DNA of 64,000 nt from Paenacidovorax caeni (GCF_001298675.1 NZ_CYIG01000013.1:21431-85430), one strand, 5' to 3'. Numbered from the stretch's first letter, positions 20,545-29,600 are shown. The notes: generated from the letters alone by a model not told the origin. Numbers and translations: made by a program.

Positions 20545-20736
20545 CTAACGCCCGAGTTCCTTGGCGCTGACCCCGGCGATCCCCCAGTTCTCCTTGGGCA
20601 CCTCCTGAATCCACACGCGCACGTTGGCGATGGGCGCACCGGTGGCATCGACCAGGGCCTGGCTGACTTTTTCGATCACGGCCTTCTTCTGCTCTTCGGT
20701 GCGGCCTTCAATGAGGTAAATCTGTGCGAATGGCAT
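20545..20736 (-). CDS. 4-oxalocrotonate tautomerase family protein
   Basis: A 63-residue protein with the catalytic N-terminal proline exposed after Met removal (MPFAQIYLIEGRTEEQKKAV) and the standard length of the 4-OT subfamily. The family conserves Arg11 and Arg39; RTEEQKK and NVRVWIQEVPKENWG fit the pattern. Such enzymes catalyse keto-enol tautomerisation in aromatic meta-cleavage or related pathways. No catabolic operon lies here, so the substrate is unknown. Its 5' end abuts a truncated GntR/FCD regulator on the opposite strand. Confidence 0.88.
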   Translation of the reverse strand: MPFAQIYLIEGRTEEQKKAVIEKVSQALVDATGAPIANVRVWIQEVPKENWGIAGVSAKELGR

Positions 20737-20742
20737 GGCGCT

Positions 20743-21099
20743 TGGCTCCTTTCACGCCGGGGCATCGCGCCCGGGCGCCGCAGCCATTGGGAGCGGCTCA
20801 ACACGCGCTTTCATGAAGCGCTGCTGTCCGGCCACGACTCGCCCTGGACGCTGCGCGTGCTGCGCCAGCTCTCGCGCCACACCGAGCGCTACCGCAGCTT
20901 CGCCATGGCACTGCCCGGCGCCGTGCGCGACGTGCACGCCGAGCACACCGAAATCTTCCACTACGCCCTGGCCGGGCAAGACGCGCGCGCCGCGCTGGCG
21001 CTGGAGGCGCACATCCGCACCACGCCCGACCTGCTCATCCAGGCGCTGCGCGCCGGGCGCGTGTCGCTACCCGGCAGCGGTGAACGGGCAAGCTCCTGA
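20743..21099 (+). pseudogene. remnant of a GntR-family regulator (C-terminal FCD ligand-binding domain)
   Basis: Reading from about 20743, the frame gives WERLNTRFHEALL, then RYRSFAMALPG, VRDVHAEHTEIFHYALAGQD and ALEAHIRTTPDLLIQALRAG. This is the helical FCD domain with its metal-ligand His residues (RFHEAL, EHTEIF, EAHIR). The N-terminal winged-helix DNA-binding domain is missing: upstream sequence is the start of the antisense tautomerase gene. No ribosome site or proper start exists, only an internal GTG. A deletion probably removed the 5' half. Confidence 0.75.
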
Positions 21100-21146
21100 A
21101 TCAATAGCTGTTAGCGCTTGACTGGAAAGGGCTAGCAGCCAATTTG
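21100..21146 (-). repeat. AGCGCTT palindrome, copy 6 (short form)
   Basis: TAGCTGTTAGCGCTTGAC, a short spacer, then AAAGGGCTAGCAGCCA. The arms are imperfect. It lies between the regulator remnant and the convergent M48 protease gene. Confidence 0.75.
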
Positions 21147-21150
21147 GCGC

Positions 21151-22011
21151 TCAATGCCGCGACTGCTGGTACAGCCCCTGCACCTTGGGCACGTTCTGCT
21201 GCAGCTCGCGGATGCGCTCCGGCCCCGACGGGTGGGTGGACAAGAAGGCGATGCCACCGCTGCCCCCGGTGGCCTGGCCCATCTTCTGCCACAGGCGCAC
21301 CGCGGCCTGCGGGTCGAAGCCGGCGCGCGCGGCCAGTTCCAGGCCGACGAGGTCGGCCTCGGTTTCATCGGATCGGCTGAACTTCAGCGACAGCAGCTGC
21401 GTACCCAGGTTGGCCGCCGTGTTCCCCAGCTCTCCCAGGCCCAGCAGCTTGGCCCCCAGCGACAGGCCGATGCCCGTGGCCTGTGTCTTGGCCAGGCGCT
21501 CGCGCGCGTGCTCGCGCAGCGCGTGGGCCATCTCGTGGCCCATGACCATGGCGGTTTCGTCATCGGTCAAGCGGAGCTGGTCCAGGATGCCGGTGAAGAA
21601 CGCAATCTTGCCGCCAGGCATGCAGAAGGCATTGATCTGCTTGCTGCCAATCAGGTTGACCTCCCAGCGCCACGCGCGCGCACGCTCGTTCCACGGCGCA
21701 GCGAACGGAATGAGGCGCTTTGCAATGGCGCGTAACCGCGTCAGCTGTGGGTTGCCGTCGGCCGCCAGCGCCCCCTGGGCGCGCGCCTGCGCCAGCATCT
21801 GACCGTACTGCTGCACGGCAGAGCGCTCCAGCGACTCGGCCGGCACCAGGCGGCGCATACTGGAGGCGCTGCCCACCTCCACCTGCGCCAGCGCGGGGCC
21901 GGCCACGGCCGCGCCCGCGGCCAGCAGAAAGCCGCGCCGCGCGTTCCAGGGCGACGCCTTGGCCGCGCACAGCGCGCAGCCGCTATGGGAGGGAAAGGAG
22001 AGCTCGTGCAT
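21151..22011 (-). CDS. M48-family metalloprotease, exported
   Basis: A 286-residue zinc protease. The active site is HEMAH (159-163), with the third ligand Glu in ETEAD (about 218). The N-terminus carries ARRGFLLAAGAAVAGPALA, a twin-arginine-like export signal preceded by a short CxxC-containing leader. The protease domain resembles the LoiP/YcaL/BepA-like periplasmic peptidases of envelope quality control, but lacks a TPR region. A periplasmic location is likely. The gene is single, with divergent or unrelated neighbours. Confidence 0.88.
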   Translation of the reverse strand: MHELSFPSHSGCALCAAKASPWNARRGFLLAAGAAVAGPALAQVEVGSASSMRRLVPAESLERSAVQQYGQMLAQARAQGALAADGNPQLTRLRAIAKRLIPFAAPWNERARAWRWEVNLIGSKQINAFCMPGGKIAFFTGILDQLRLTDDETAMVMGHEMAHALREHARERLAKTQATGIGLSLGAKLLGLGELGNTAANLGTQLLSLKFSRSDETEADLVGLELAARAGFDPQAAVRLWQKMGQATGGSGGIAFLSTHPSGPERIRELQQNVPKVQGLYQQSRH

Positions 22012-22076
22012 GGCAGGCCAGATGGGGGCAAAAGCGCATTCTTACAGGCCCCGCGCCGGCGCGCCCTGCAGGCGGC

Positions 22077-23015
22077 TCAGGCAGCGGCGCTTTCACGCGG
22101 CGCACGAAACGCCGTGGGCCGCAGCTCCGCGCGAATCACCCCCATCAGCCCCAGCATGACCAGGCCCAGGCCGCACCAGGCCACCAGCGGCTGCTGCTCA
22201 CCCACGATCAACACCGCCAACACGAACGCCGCCACCGGCTCGATGAGGGTCAGCGTCACCCCGGTGGCGCCCGAGATGCTGCGCAGCCCATGCGAGAAAG
22301 CGACGTAGGCCAGCCCCGACACGACGATGCCCAGGTACACCACCACGGCCAGCGCCGCCGGGCTCCACTGCGGCGCCCCGGCCAGCGCCCACGCCAGCGG
22401 ACAGGCCAGCAGCGCCGCCCCGGTGAACACGCGCTGGTTCACCTGGCCGGGTGCGTAGGCGGCCACCAGGCGCTTGTTCACCAGCGCGTAGCTGGCGTAC
22501 CACAGCCCGGCGGCCAGGCACAGGGCCAGCCCGGTCCATGAAAGCGCCACGGCCGCGCCTTTGCTCAGCACCATGGCCACGCCCCCTGCCACGCTCACCG
22601 CCGTGCCCAGCCACCACAGGGGCGACGGCGCCGCACGCAGCAGCAGCGCCTGGATGAGCCCGGCCCAGATCGGGCTGCTGCCAATGGCCACGGCCGTGCC
22701 CACGCCCACGCCCGTCAGGCGCACCCCGGCATAGAACGTGATGCTGTAGCCCGCCACGCCCGCCGAGGCCAGCAGCCACAGCCCCGGCGGCACATGCGGC
22801 CGGGGCGTTGCGGCGGGCTGGGGCGCGGCCGCGCCGCGCGCCACGGCCTGCACCAGGGCGAAGAACAGGCTGGCCACGGCCAGCTGGGCCGCCCCGACCC
22901 AGAAGGGCGACAGGGCACCAGCGCCCAGGCTCTGGGCCGTGCCGGTGGTGCCCCACAAAATGGACGCGAGGGCCACCAGGGCCACGCCGCGACCGGAGTG
23001 CGATGCGAATGTCAT
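22077..23015 (-). CDS. EamA/DMT-family transporter
   Basis: A 312-residue protein with ten hydrophobic segments arranged as two EamA repeats (SILWGTTGTAQSLG in the first, LIEPVAAFVLAVL in the second). Members export amino acids, metabolites or drugs; the substrate here is unknown. I prefer the ATG at 23015 (MTFASHSGRG) to longer versions that would read through palindrome copy 7. The AraC-type regulator directly upstream on the same strand is a likely controller. Confidence 0.86.
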   Translation of the reverse strand: MTFASHSGRGVALVALASILWGTTGTAQSLGAGALSPFWVGAAQLAVASLFFALVQAVARGAAAPQPAATPRPHVPPGLWLLASAGVAGYSITFYAGVRLTGVGVGTAVAIGSSPIWAGLIQALLLRAAPSPLWWLGTAVSVAGGVAMVLSKGAAVALSWTGLALCLAAGLWYASYALVNKRLVAAYAPGQVNQRVFTGAALLACPLAWALAGAPQWSPAALAVVVYLGIVVSGLAYVAFSHGLRSISGATGVTLTLIEPVAAFVLAVLIVGEQQPLVAWCGLGLVMLGLMGVIRAELRPTAFRAPRESAAA

Positions 23016-23088
23016 GGCGCCCATGGTGCCTGCCAACGCGCGCAGAAATGTCGAGCAACGCGCAAAGTCATCGCCCGGATATTTGGTG

Positions 23089-23140
23089 TGGAAAATGCCT
23101 CTAGCGCTTATCCAGCAAGCGCTGGCAGCTCTCATAAAAG
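23089..23140 (+). repeat. AGCGCTT palindrome, copy 7 (short form)
   Basis: AAATGCCTCT, then AGCGCTT (23103-23109), 7 bases, AAGCGCT (23117-23123) and GGCAGCTCTCATAAAA. It lies between the araC-type gene and the EamA gene, both leftward. Confidence 0.85.
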
Positions 23141-23143
23141 GAG

Positions 23144-23833
23144 CTACTCAGCGCGCTGTTTGCGCAGCGCCCGTGCGCCCACACCGCGCTCGCGCCTGAG
23201 CGCATAGGCCAGGGCGCTGGCGCTGGCGTAGCCGCACTGCAGCGCCGCGGTCTCCAGCGGCAGGCCGCGCGCCAGCAGGGCCTCGGCCCGGTCCAGGCGC
23301 AGGCCGCGCAACCATTCCTGGGGCGTGCGCCCGGCCAGCTCACGCAGCCGCGCGTGAAAGCGCTGCGGGCTCAGGTGGCATAGCGCTGCCAGCCGCGCCG
23401 TGGGCCAGTCCTCGTGCAGCGCTGCCTGCACCGCCTGTGCCAGCCGGGCCACGTCCACACCCCGGCGAGCAATCACCCCGGGGGCCTGCAGCACCTGGGC
23501 CACGCGCGCGGCGGCATCCGGCGCCAGCGCCGCGCCCGCACGCCAGCCCGGCGGCACGGCAAAGCGGCGCACCCGCGCCAGACCGGCCTGGTCGGGCGCG
23601 TCAATGACGAACAGGCGCGAGGCCGGGGCGGCCAGGTAGCCATGCGCGGCCCCGGCCGGAATGACGATGCCGCAGGCCGTGTCGACGAAGGCCGCGCGCC
23701 CGGCAATCTCCAGCTCCATGCGCCCGTGCAGCGCGTACAGGATCTGCGCATAGCCATGCGCGTGCGCGGCATGCTCGCCGCTGTAGCGGCGCACCGAGCA
23801 ACTGGGCTCCAGGAGCGAACGAACCTCTGACAT
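23144..23833 (-). CDS. AraC-family transcriptional regulator
   Basis: A 229-residue regulator. The N-terminal half is a cupin-like sensor (HAHGYAQILYALHGRMELEIAG). The C-terminal half holds the two helix-turn-helix motifs (RLAALCHLSPQRFHARLREL and ETAALQCGYASASALAYAL). The ATG at 23833 (MSEVRSLLEP) gives the usual length. It is followed on the same strand by the EamA transporter and is divergent from ampG with 73 bases between starts. The effector is unknown; regulator plus exporter is a common pairing. Confidence 0.88.
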   Translation of the reverse strand: MSEVRSLLEPSCSVRRYSGEHAAHAHGYAQILYALHGRMELEIAGRAAFVDTACGIVIPAGAAHGYLAAPASRLFVIDAPDQAGLARVRRFAVPPGWRAGAALAPDAAARVAQVLQAPGVIARRGVDVARLAQAVQAALHEDWPTARLAALCHLSPQRFHARLRELAGRTPQEWLRGLRLDRAEALLARGLPLETAALQCGYASASALAYALRRERGVGARALRKQRAE

Positions 23834-23906
23834 AGGCCAAATAGTAGTAGGAGTGGCCCGGGCCCGACGGGATAATGCCCCGGCCTTCTCTGCCCTGCCC
23901 CGCCCC

Positions 23907-25241
23907 ATGCCCGAACAAGCCACCGCATCCCCTACACCGCGCCGCAGCTGGCTGGACACGCTGCGCGTCTACACCGAACCGGCCAGCCTGCGCATGCTGG
24001 CGCTGGGCTTTTCCGCCGGGCTGCCGCTGCTGCTGGTGCTGGGCACGCTGTCGTTCTGGCTGCGCGAGGCGGGCATTGACCGCACCACCATCGGCTACCT
24101 GAGCTGGGTGGGGCTGGCCTACGCCTTCAAGTGGGTGTGGTCCCCGCTGGTGGACCGCATGCCGCTGCCGCTGCTCACGCGCTGGCTGGGGCGGCGGCGC
24201 AGCTGGCTGCTGCTGGCGCAGGGCATGGTGGTGGCCGGGCTGGTGGGCATGGCCTTCAACGACCCGCAGCAGGCGCTGAGCCCGCTGGTGTGGTGCGCGC
24301 TGGCGGTGGCCTTTGGCTCGGCCACGCAGGACATTGCCCTCGACGCCTTCCGCATCGAGTCGGCCGACGCCGACCGCCAGGCGGCCCTGGCCGCCACCTA
24401 CCAAACGGGCTACCGCCTGGCCATGATCTGGGCCGGCGCGGGCGTGCTGTGGCTGGCCGCGCGCTCCGAAGCCAGTGGCGTGACCGGCTACCAGGCCGGC
24501 GCCTGGCACATGGCCTACCTGGCCATGGCGGCATCGATGGCGGTGGGCGTGCTCACCGTGCTGCTCTCGCCCGAGCCCAAGGCGCGCCCGCTGCCGCCTG
24601 CACGCGGCCTGGCCGAGTGGCTGCGCGGCGCGCTGGTCGATCCGTTTGCCGACTTCATTGGCCGCTACCGCTGGCACGCGCTGCTGGTGCTGGGGCTGAT
24701 CGCGGTGTACCGCATCGCCGACGTGGTGATGGGCATCATGGCCAACCCGTTCTACGTGGACATGGGCTTCACCAAGGACGAAGTGGCCGCCGTGACCAAG
24801 GTCTACGGCGTGGTGATGACGCTGGGCGGCGCCTTCGTGGGTGGTGCCATGGCCATGCGCTGGGGCGTGATGCGCGTGCTCATGCTCGGCGCACTGCTGT
24901 CGGCGGGCAGCAACCTGCTGTTCGCCTGGCTGGCCACACGCGGGCACGACCTGTACGGGCTGATCTTCGTCGTCAGCGCCGACAACCTGGCCGGCGGCAT
25001 TGCCTCGGCGGCGTTCATCGCCTACCTGTCGAGCCTGACCAACGTGCAGTACTCGGCCACGCAGTACGCGCTGTTCAGCTCCATGATGCTGCTGTTTCCG
25101 AAATGGCTGGCGGGCTTTTCCGGGCGCTTCGTCGATGCGCACGGCTATGCCGACTTCTTCACGGCCACGGCCTTCCTGGGCCTGCCGGTGCTGGTGCTGG
25201 TGGCACTGGCATCACGGGTCAAAAGCACCTCTAGCCCTTGA
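23907..25241 (+). CDS. ampG: AmpG-family muropeptide permease (MFS)
   Basis: A 444-residue inner-membrane protein with about 12 to 14 hydrophobic segments, expected to import anhydromuropeptides for cell-wall recycling. Family-like stretches are MLALGFSAGLPLLLVLGTLSFWLREAG, LSWVGLAYAFKWVWSPLVDR and GSATQDIALDAFRIES. The ATG at 23907 (MPEQAT) is preferred to an earlier in-frame codon overlapping the regulator promoter. The last codons and stop (KSTSSP, TGA) lie within palindrome copy 8, so the natural C-terminus may have been altered. Confidence 0.88.
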   Translation: MPEQATASPTPRRSWLDTLRVYTEPASLRMLALGFSAGLPLLLVLGTLSFWLREAGIDRTTIGYLSWVGLAYAFKWVWSPLVDRMPLPLLTRWLGRRRSWLLLAQGMVVAGLVGMAFNDPQQALSPLVWCALAVAFGSATQDIALDAFRIESADADRQAALAATYQTGYRLAMIWAGAGVLWLAARSEASGVTGYQAGAWHMAYLAMAASMAVGVLTVLLSPEPKARPLPPARGLAEWLRGALVDPFADFIGRYRWHALLVLGLIAVYRIADVVMGIMANPFYVDMGFTKDEVAAVTKVYGVVMTLGGAFVGGAMAMRWGVMRVLMLGALLSAGSNLLFAWLATRGHDLYGLIFVVSADNLAGGIASAAFIAYLSSLTNVQYSATQYALFSSMMLLFPKWLAGFSGRFVDAHGYADFFTATAFLGLPVLVLVALASRVKSTSSP

Positions 25242-25276
25242 TGGACAAGCGCTAGCAGCTATCGAAACGAAAGCAT
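25219..25276 (+). repeat. AGCGCTT palindrome, copy 8 (short form)
   Basis: AAAAGCACCTCTAGCCCTTG, a short spacer, then AAGCGCTAGCAGCTATC (25247-25263) and GAAACGAAAGC. The ampG stop codon is inside the left arm. Confidence 0.85.
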
Positions 25277-25337
25277 CTTTACCCGCGCTTTACACCCGCT
25301 TCAACACCGCGAGATACCGACCTTGCAGGATGGCCGC

Positions 25338-26057
25338 ATGAACACACACCTGTTGATGATCGAAGACGACCATCGCCTGGCGCAGATGGTTGCCGAATAC
25401 CTGGGGCACAACGGGCTGCAGGTGGCGCACCAGGCCGATGGCACCAGCGGGCTGGCGCAACTGCAAAGCCCCGACACGGGCAGCCTGCCGGACCTGGTGA
25501 TCCTCGACCTGATGCTGCCCGACATGGACGGACTGGAAGTGTGCCGCCGTATCCGCGCCCTGCCCGGCCCGGCGGCGCAGGTGCCGGTGCTGATGCTCAC
25601 CGCCAAGGGCGACCCGATGGACCGCATCATCGGCCTGGAACTGGGCGCCGACGACTACCTGCCCAAGCCCTTCGAGCCGCGCGAGCTGCTGGCGCGCATC
25701 CGCGCCATCCTGCGCCGGCGCGGCGATGGCGGCACGCCGGCTGCGGGCCAGTCGCTGCGCTTCGGCTCGCTGGAGATCGACCGCGACGCGCGCACCGTCA
25801 CCGTGGGCGGGCAGGTGGCCGACCTGACCTCGTACCAGTTCGACCTGCTCGTGACCCTGGCCGAACGCGCCGGCCGCGTGCTGACACGCGACCAGATCAT
25901 GGAAGCCGTGCGCGGGCGCGAGCTGGAGGCGTTCGACCGCTCCATCGACGTGCACATGGGCCGCATCCGCGCGGCCATCGAGGCCGACCCGAAAAGCCCC
26001 AAACGCATCCTGACCGTGCGCGGCGTGGGCTACGTCTTCGCCAAGCAGCAAGAGTGA
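25338..26057 (+). CDS. OmpR-family response regulator
   Basis: A 239-residue two-component regulator. The receiver domain (1-120) has the acidic pair ED(D) at 9-11, phospho-acceptor Asp57 in VILDLMLPDMDG and the switch Lys in DDYLPKPFEPREL. The C-terminal winged helix (about 140-235) has the trans_reg_C ending RIRAAIEADPKSPKRILTV. The ATG at 25338 has GGA six bases upstream. Its stop overlaps a GTG of the sensor-kinase frame, so the pair forms one operon. The target genes are unknown. Confidence 0.93.
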   Translation: MNTHLLMIEDDHRLAQMVAEYLGHNGLQVAHQADGTSGLAQLQSPDTGSLPDLVILDLMLPDMDGLEVCRRIRALPGPAAQVPVLMLTAKGDPMDRIIGLELGADDYLPKPFEPRELLARIRAILRRRGDGGTPAAGQSLRFGSLEIDRDARTVTVGGQVADLTSYQFDLLVTLAERAGRVLTRDQIMEAVRGRELEAFDRSIDVHMGRIRAAIEADPKSPKRILTVRGVGYVFAKQQE

Positions 26058-26071
26058 GCCCCGGCAGCAAC

Positions 26072-27319
26072 ATGTCGTTGTTCCGCGCCTTCTCCCAGCG
26101 CCTGTACCTGCGCATCTGGCTCGCCGTGGTGGGTGGCGTGGCCGTGCTCACGCTGCTCGTGGGCTGGGCCTGGCGCATCGCGGCGGAGCAGAACAGCCAG
26201 GCCATGGCGCCACCGCCGCGCGAGATCGTGCTGCGCAACGCCACCGGTGAGCCGCTGCTGGCGGGCCAGGCCATGCGCCTGCCCGGGCCGCCGGAAGAAG
26301 GCATCACCATGCGCATCGAGGCGGCGGACGGCAACGTCTACCACCTGCAGATGTCGCCGCGCCGCGAGCGCGGCGGCCCGGGCGGCCCGCACCGCAGCCC
26401 CGAGGCCGCTTTCTGGCTGCGCCCGCCGTTCGGGTTCCTGTGGATGCTCGGACTGGTGAGTCTGGCCGTGGTGGTGGGCGTGTTCCCCATCATCCGCCGC
26501 CTGCTGCAGCGCCTGGAAATGCTGCAGCGCAGCGTGCAGCGCTTTGGCGAGGGCGACCTCTCCGTGCGCGTGCCCGAGGGCGGGCAGGACGAAGTGGCCG
26601 ACCTGGCGCGCCAGTTCAACGCCTCGGCCGCGCGCATCGAGGCGCTGATGACGGCCCACAAATCCCTGCTGGCCAACGCCTCGCACGAACTGCGCTCACC
26701 GCTCACGCGCATCCGCATGGGGCTGGAGCTGATGGGGGCGGGCAACGCCCCCTCGCCCGCATTCCGCGAGGAGATCGAGCGCAACATCACCGAGCTGGAC
26801 CAGCTCATCGACGAAATCCTGCTCGCCAGCCGCCTGGACGCGCGCGAGGCCGACATGGGCACGCTCGAAGCCATCGACCTGGTCGGCCTGGCCGCCGAGG
26901 AATGCGCGCGCGTGGGCGCCGAGCTGGACATCGCCCCCGATGCCGTCACGCTGGAAGCGCGGGGCGTGGCCAAACTGCTGCGCCGCGCCGTGCGCAACCT
27001 GCTGGAGAACGCGCGCCGCTACAGCCAGGGCGCCATCGAACTGCAGCTGTCGCGCGAAGGCCAGGGCCCCGACGCACGCGCCGTGCTGCGCGTGTGCGAC
27101 CACGGCCCCGGCGTGCCGCCAGCGCAGCGCGAACGCATCTTCGAGCCCTTCTACCGCCTGCCCGGCGCCAGCGAGCGCGAAGGCGGCGTGGGCCTGGGCC
27201 TGGCCCTGGTGCGCTCCATCGCCCAGCGCCACGGCGGCAGCGCGCACTGCACCCACCGGACGGACGGCCAGCCGGGGGCGTGCTTCGTGCTGGCGCTGCC
27301 GCTCACACTCTCAAAGTAG
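26072..27319 (+). CDS. sensor histidine kinase
   Basis: A 415-residue membrane kinase, partner of the upstream regulator. TM1 is about 13-33. A short periplasmic loop (about 38-118) is unusually Gly/Arg/Pro-rich near RRERGGPGGPHR. TM2 is about 120-143, HAMP about 143-195. The dimerisation box ANASHELRSPLTR has His205. ATPase N, G1 and G2 motifs are LLENARRYSQG, CDHGPGVPP and GVGLGLALV. A GTG start at 26054, overlapping the regulator stop, would add six residues and is possible. The small periplasmic loop suggests metal, pH or membrane-stress sensing, but that is a guess. Confidence 0.92.
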   Translation: MSLFRAFSQRLYLRIWLAVVGGVAVLTLLVGWAWRIAAEQNSQAMAPPPREIVLRNATGEPLLAGQAMRLPGPPEEGITMRIEAADGNVYHLQMSPRRERGGPGGPHRSPEAAFWLRPPFGFLWMLGLVSLAVVVGVFPIIRRLLQRLEMLQRSVQRFGEGDLSVRVPEGGQDEVADLARQFNASAARIEALMTAHKSLLANASHELRSPLTRIRMGLELMGAGNAPSPAFREEIERNITELDQLIDEILLASRLDAREADMGTLEAIDLVGLAAEECARVGAELDIAPDAVTLEARGVAKLLRRAVRNLLENARRYSQGAIELQLSREGQGPDARAVLRVCDHGPGVPPAQRERIFEPFYRLPGASEREGGVGLGLALVRSIAQRHGGSAHCTHRTDGQPGACFVLALPLTLSK

Positions 27320-27367
27320 GAGCTGCTGGCGCTTTCCCAGCAAGCGATAAGGCCCGATTTGGCTACG
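27316..27367 (-). repeat. AGCGCTT palindrome, copy 9 (degenerate)
   Basis: GAGCTGCTGGCGCTTTCCC, then AGCAAGCGATAAGGCC. The arm next to the kinase stop is good; the other is diverged. It fills the convergent gap between the kinase and MFS genes. Confidence 0.65.
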
Positions 27368-27369
27368 TT

Positions 27370-28617
27370 TCAGCGCACGGGGCGCCAGCGCCAGACCATG
27401 AGCCCATACAGCACCGCCCCCAGCACCAAGGCCCCCGCCGCCACGCTCAGCGCCCAGTTAAAGCCCTGCGCCTGCGATGGCGCGCGCACCAGCAGCCAGG
27501 CCACCAGGGGCGGCCCCACGATCTGGCCGATGCCGTAGAGCGCGGTGAGCAGCCCGGTGAACCCGGCGCCGGCCTGCGGCCACTGGTGGCGCGCCTCTTG
27601 CAGCGCAAAGAAAGTGATGGCCGTGAACGGCAGGCCCAGCAGCAGGCTGCCCAGCGCAAACCCCGCGCGCCCCGGCCACAGCAGCCCCAGGGCAATCGCC
27701 GCAGCCTGCACAACATAGGCCCAGGCCAGCAGCACGCGCCGGTCGCGCGCCGGTGAGATGCGCGTGGACAACAGCGCCCCCAGGGCCACGCCCGCGCCAA
27801 AAATCGGCCAGAACAGATCCGGCCAGGCCGAGCCTGCGGGCAGCACAGCGCGGGCGATCACCGGCAGGAAAGTCGCCGTCACGATGTAGCCAAAGCCCGC
27901 CAGGCCATAGGCCACGGCCAGCAGTGCGCGCTCGGGTGCGCTGCGGGGCGGCGGCACCGCGGCCTGCGCAGCCACCGTCGGCCCCGCGCCGTGCAGCCCC
28001 GGCTGCGGTGAGAACGTGCGCCACACACCGGCGCAGAGCATGCACGCCAACAGCGCAAACACGGCCCACCCTTGCGCTGCGGTCCACTGCGCCGCCACCA
28101 TGGCACTGGCCGACAGGCCGGTGAGCGCAATGCCCAGCCCGGGGCCACAGAACACCATCCCCCCGACGGCAGGTGCATGCAGCTGCGCCAGACGCGCCAT
28201 GCACCAGTTGACGGTACCTAAAAACACCAGCGCGCTGGTGATGCCCGCCAGCAGCCGCAGCGCAGGCCAGCTGGCGGGCCAGGGCAGCGCCAGGCCCGCT
28301 GTGAGCAGCGCCGTGGCGACCAGGCCGGCACGCACCAGCCAGGCGTTCAACGTGGTGATATCGAGCCGGCTGCCCAAGCGACGCAGCAGCCACGGCAAGG
28401 CCATGTAGAGCAGCGCACCGGCCAGGTAGCCCGCGTAATTGGCCGTAGCCAGCCAACTGCCCTGGGGAATGTCCACCACGCCATCGTGCAGCATCATGGG
28501 CAGCAGCGGGGTGAAGGCAAAGCGGCCGATGCCCATGGCCGAGGCCAGGGCCGCCATGCCGGCGAATGCGATGGTCAGCGGCGTGACGCCGCGGGAAGAA
28601 GAAGGGGCGAAGGCCAT
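27370..28617 (-). CDS. YbfB/YjiJ-family MFS transporter
   Basis: A 415-residue protein with 12 hydrophobic segments and the YbfB/YjiJ opening GMAALASAMGIGRFAFTPLLP. It is a predicted inner-membrane exporter or importer of unknown substrate. It is divergent from a LysR-type regulator across about 110 bases containing an AT-rich dyad, the usual arrangement when the regulator controls the transporter. Confidence 0.86.
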   Translation of the reverse strand: MAFAPSSSRGVTPLTIAFAGMAALASAMGIGRFAFTPLLPMMLHDGVVDIPQGSWLATANYAGYLAGALLYMALPWLLRRLGSRLDITTLNAWLVRAGLVATALLTAGLALPWPASWPALRLLAGITSALVFLGTVNWCMARLAQLHAPAVGGMVFCGPGLGIALTGLSASAMVAAQWTAAQGWAVFALLACMLCAGVWRTFSPQPGLHGAGPTVAAQAAVPPPRSAPERALLAVAYGLAGFGYIVTATFLPVIARAVLPAGSAWPDLFWPIFGAGVALGALLSTRISPARDRRVLLAWAYVVQAAAIALGLLWPGRAGFALGSLLLGLPFTAITFFALQEARHQWPQAGAGFTGLLTALYGIGQIVGPPLVAWLLVRAPSQAQGFNWALSVAAGALVLGAVLYGLMVWRWRPVR

Positions 28618-28680
28618 TGAAAGGACGTGGCGCCGAGCTTGCCAGGCGGTATGGAGAGAGTTAGCATCTTAACAAGAGAT

Positions 28681-28697
28681 TGAATTTCAAATATTCA
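28681..28697. promoter_or_regulatory. candidate LysR operator/promoter in AT-rich island
   Basis: The dyad TGAATTTCAAATATTCA has perfect 5-base arms. It sits in an AT-rich island of about 60 bases that stands out sharply in this GC-rich DNA, between the divergent MFS and LysR genes. It has the size and symmetry of a LysR-type box. Confidence 0.45.
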
Positions 28698-28724
28698 TAT
28701 TTTAAAAAGATGAATTCCCTTCCG

Positions 28725-29573
28725 ATGGACCTGACCGCGCTGGACATCTTCCGCACCGTGGCGGCCGAGGGCAGCGTCACACGGGCGGCCGAGCGGCTGC
28801 AGCGCGCGCAATCCAATGTGACGACGCGCGTGCGCCAGCTCGAAGCCGAGCTGGGCGTGGCGCTGTTCCTGCGCGAAGGCAAGCGCATGGCGCTGACCCC
28901 CGAGGGCCTGGTGCTGCTGGACTACGCCCAGCGCCTGCTGGCCTTGGCCGAAGAAGCACGCCAAGCACTGCACCCGGGCCAACCCGCAGGGCGACTGCGC
29001 CTGGGCTCGATGGAGAGCACAGCGGCCAGCCGCCTGCCCGCCCCCCTGGCGCGCCTGCATGGGCAGTGGCCTGACATTGCGCTGGAGCTGTGCACGGGCG
29101 CCAGCCAGGTGCTGCTGGACAAACTGCGCGCCCACGCACTCGACGCCGTCCTGGTGGCCTGGGCGCCCGGGCAGCCGCCCGATGCGGCGCTGGACAGCGT
29201 ACCCGTCTTCACCGAAGAGTTGCTGCTGGTGCTACCGGCAGGCCACCCGCCAGTGCAGGGGCCGCAAGACGTGCAGCCCGGCACGCTCGCCGCCTTTGAG
29301 CCCGGCTGCACCTACCGGCGCATGGCCGAGGAATGGCTGGCCCCCCGCGCTCAGCCGCTGCGCTTGCTGGAGCTGGGTTCGTACCACGCCATCCTGGCAT
29401 GCGTGGCGGCGGGCACCTGCGTGGGCGTGGTGCCGCGCTCGGTGCTGGCGCTCGCGCCGCTGCCGCAGCCCCTGGGCCAGCACCTGCTGGCACGTATCGA
29501 CACGCTGCTGGTCTGGCGCCGCGGCTACCGTTCGGCGGCACTCGATGCACTGCGCCAAGCCCTTGTTTCCTGA
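28725..29573 (+). CDS. LysR-family transcriptional regulator
   Basis: A 282-residue regulator. The N-terminal winged helix ([20 protein letters not shown], then [20 protein letters not shown]) is followed by a PBP2-type effector domain with [18 protein letters not shown] chose ATG 28725 because MDLTALDIF is the canonical start. In-frame alternatives at 28710 (ATG) and 28680 (TTG) exist; the latter would place the operator inside the gene. It probably controls the divergent YbfB-type transporter, and perhaps the nitronate monooxygenase-like gene 27 bases downstream. Confidence 0.9.
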   Translation: MDLTALDIFRTVAAEGSVTRAAERLQRAQSNVTTRVRQLEAELGVALFLREGKRMALTPEGLVLLDYAQRLLALAEEARQALHPGQPAGRLRLGSMESTAASRLPAPLARLHGQWPDIALELCTGASQVLLDKLRAHALDAVLVAWAPGQPPDAALDSVPVFTEELLLVLPAGHPPVQGPQDVQPGTLAAFEPGCTYRRMAEEWLAPRAQPLRLLELGSYHAILACVAAGTCVGVVPRSVLALAPLPQPLGQHLLARIDTLLVWRRGYRSAALDALRQALVS

Positions 29574-29600
29574 CCTTTCTTCTCCCCTGTAGGCCCTGCC

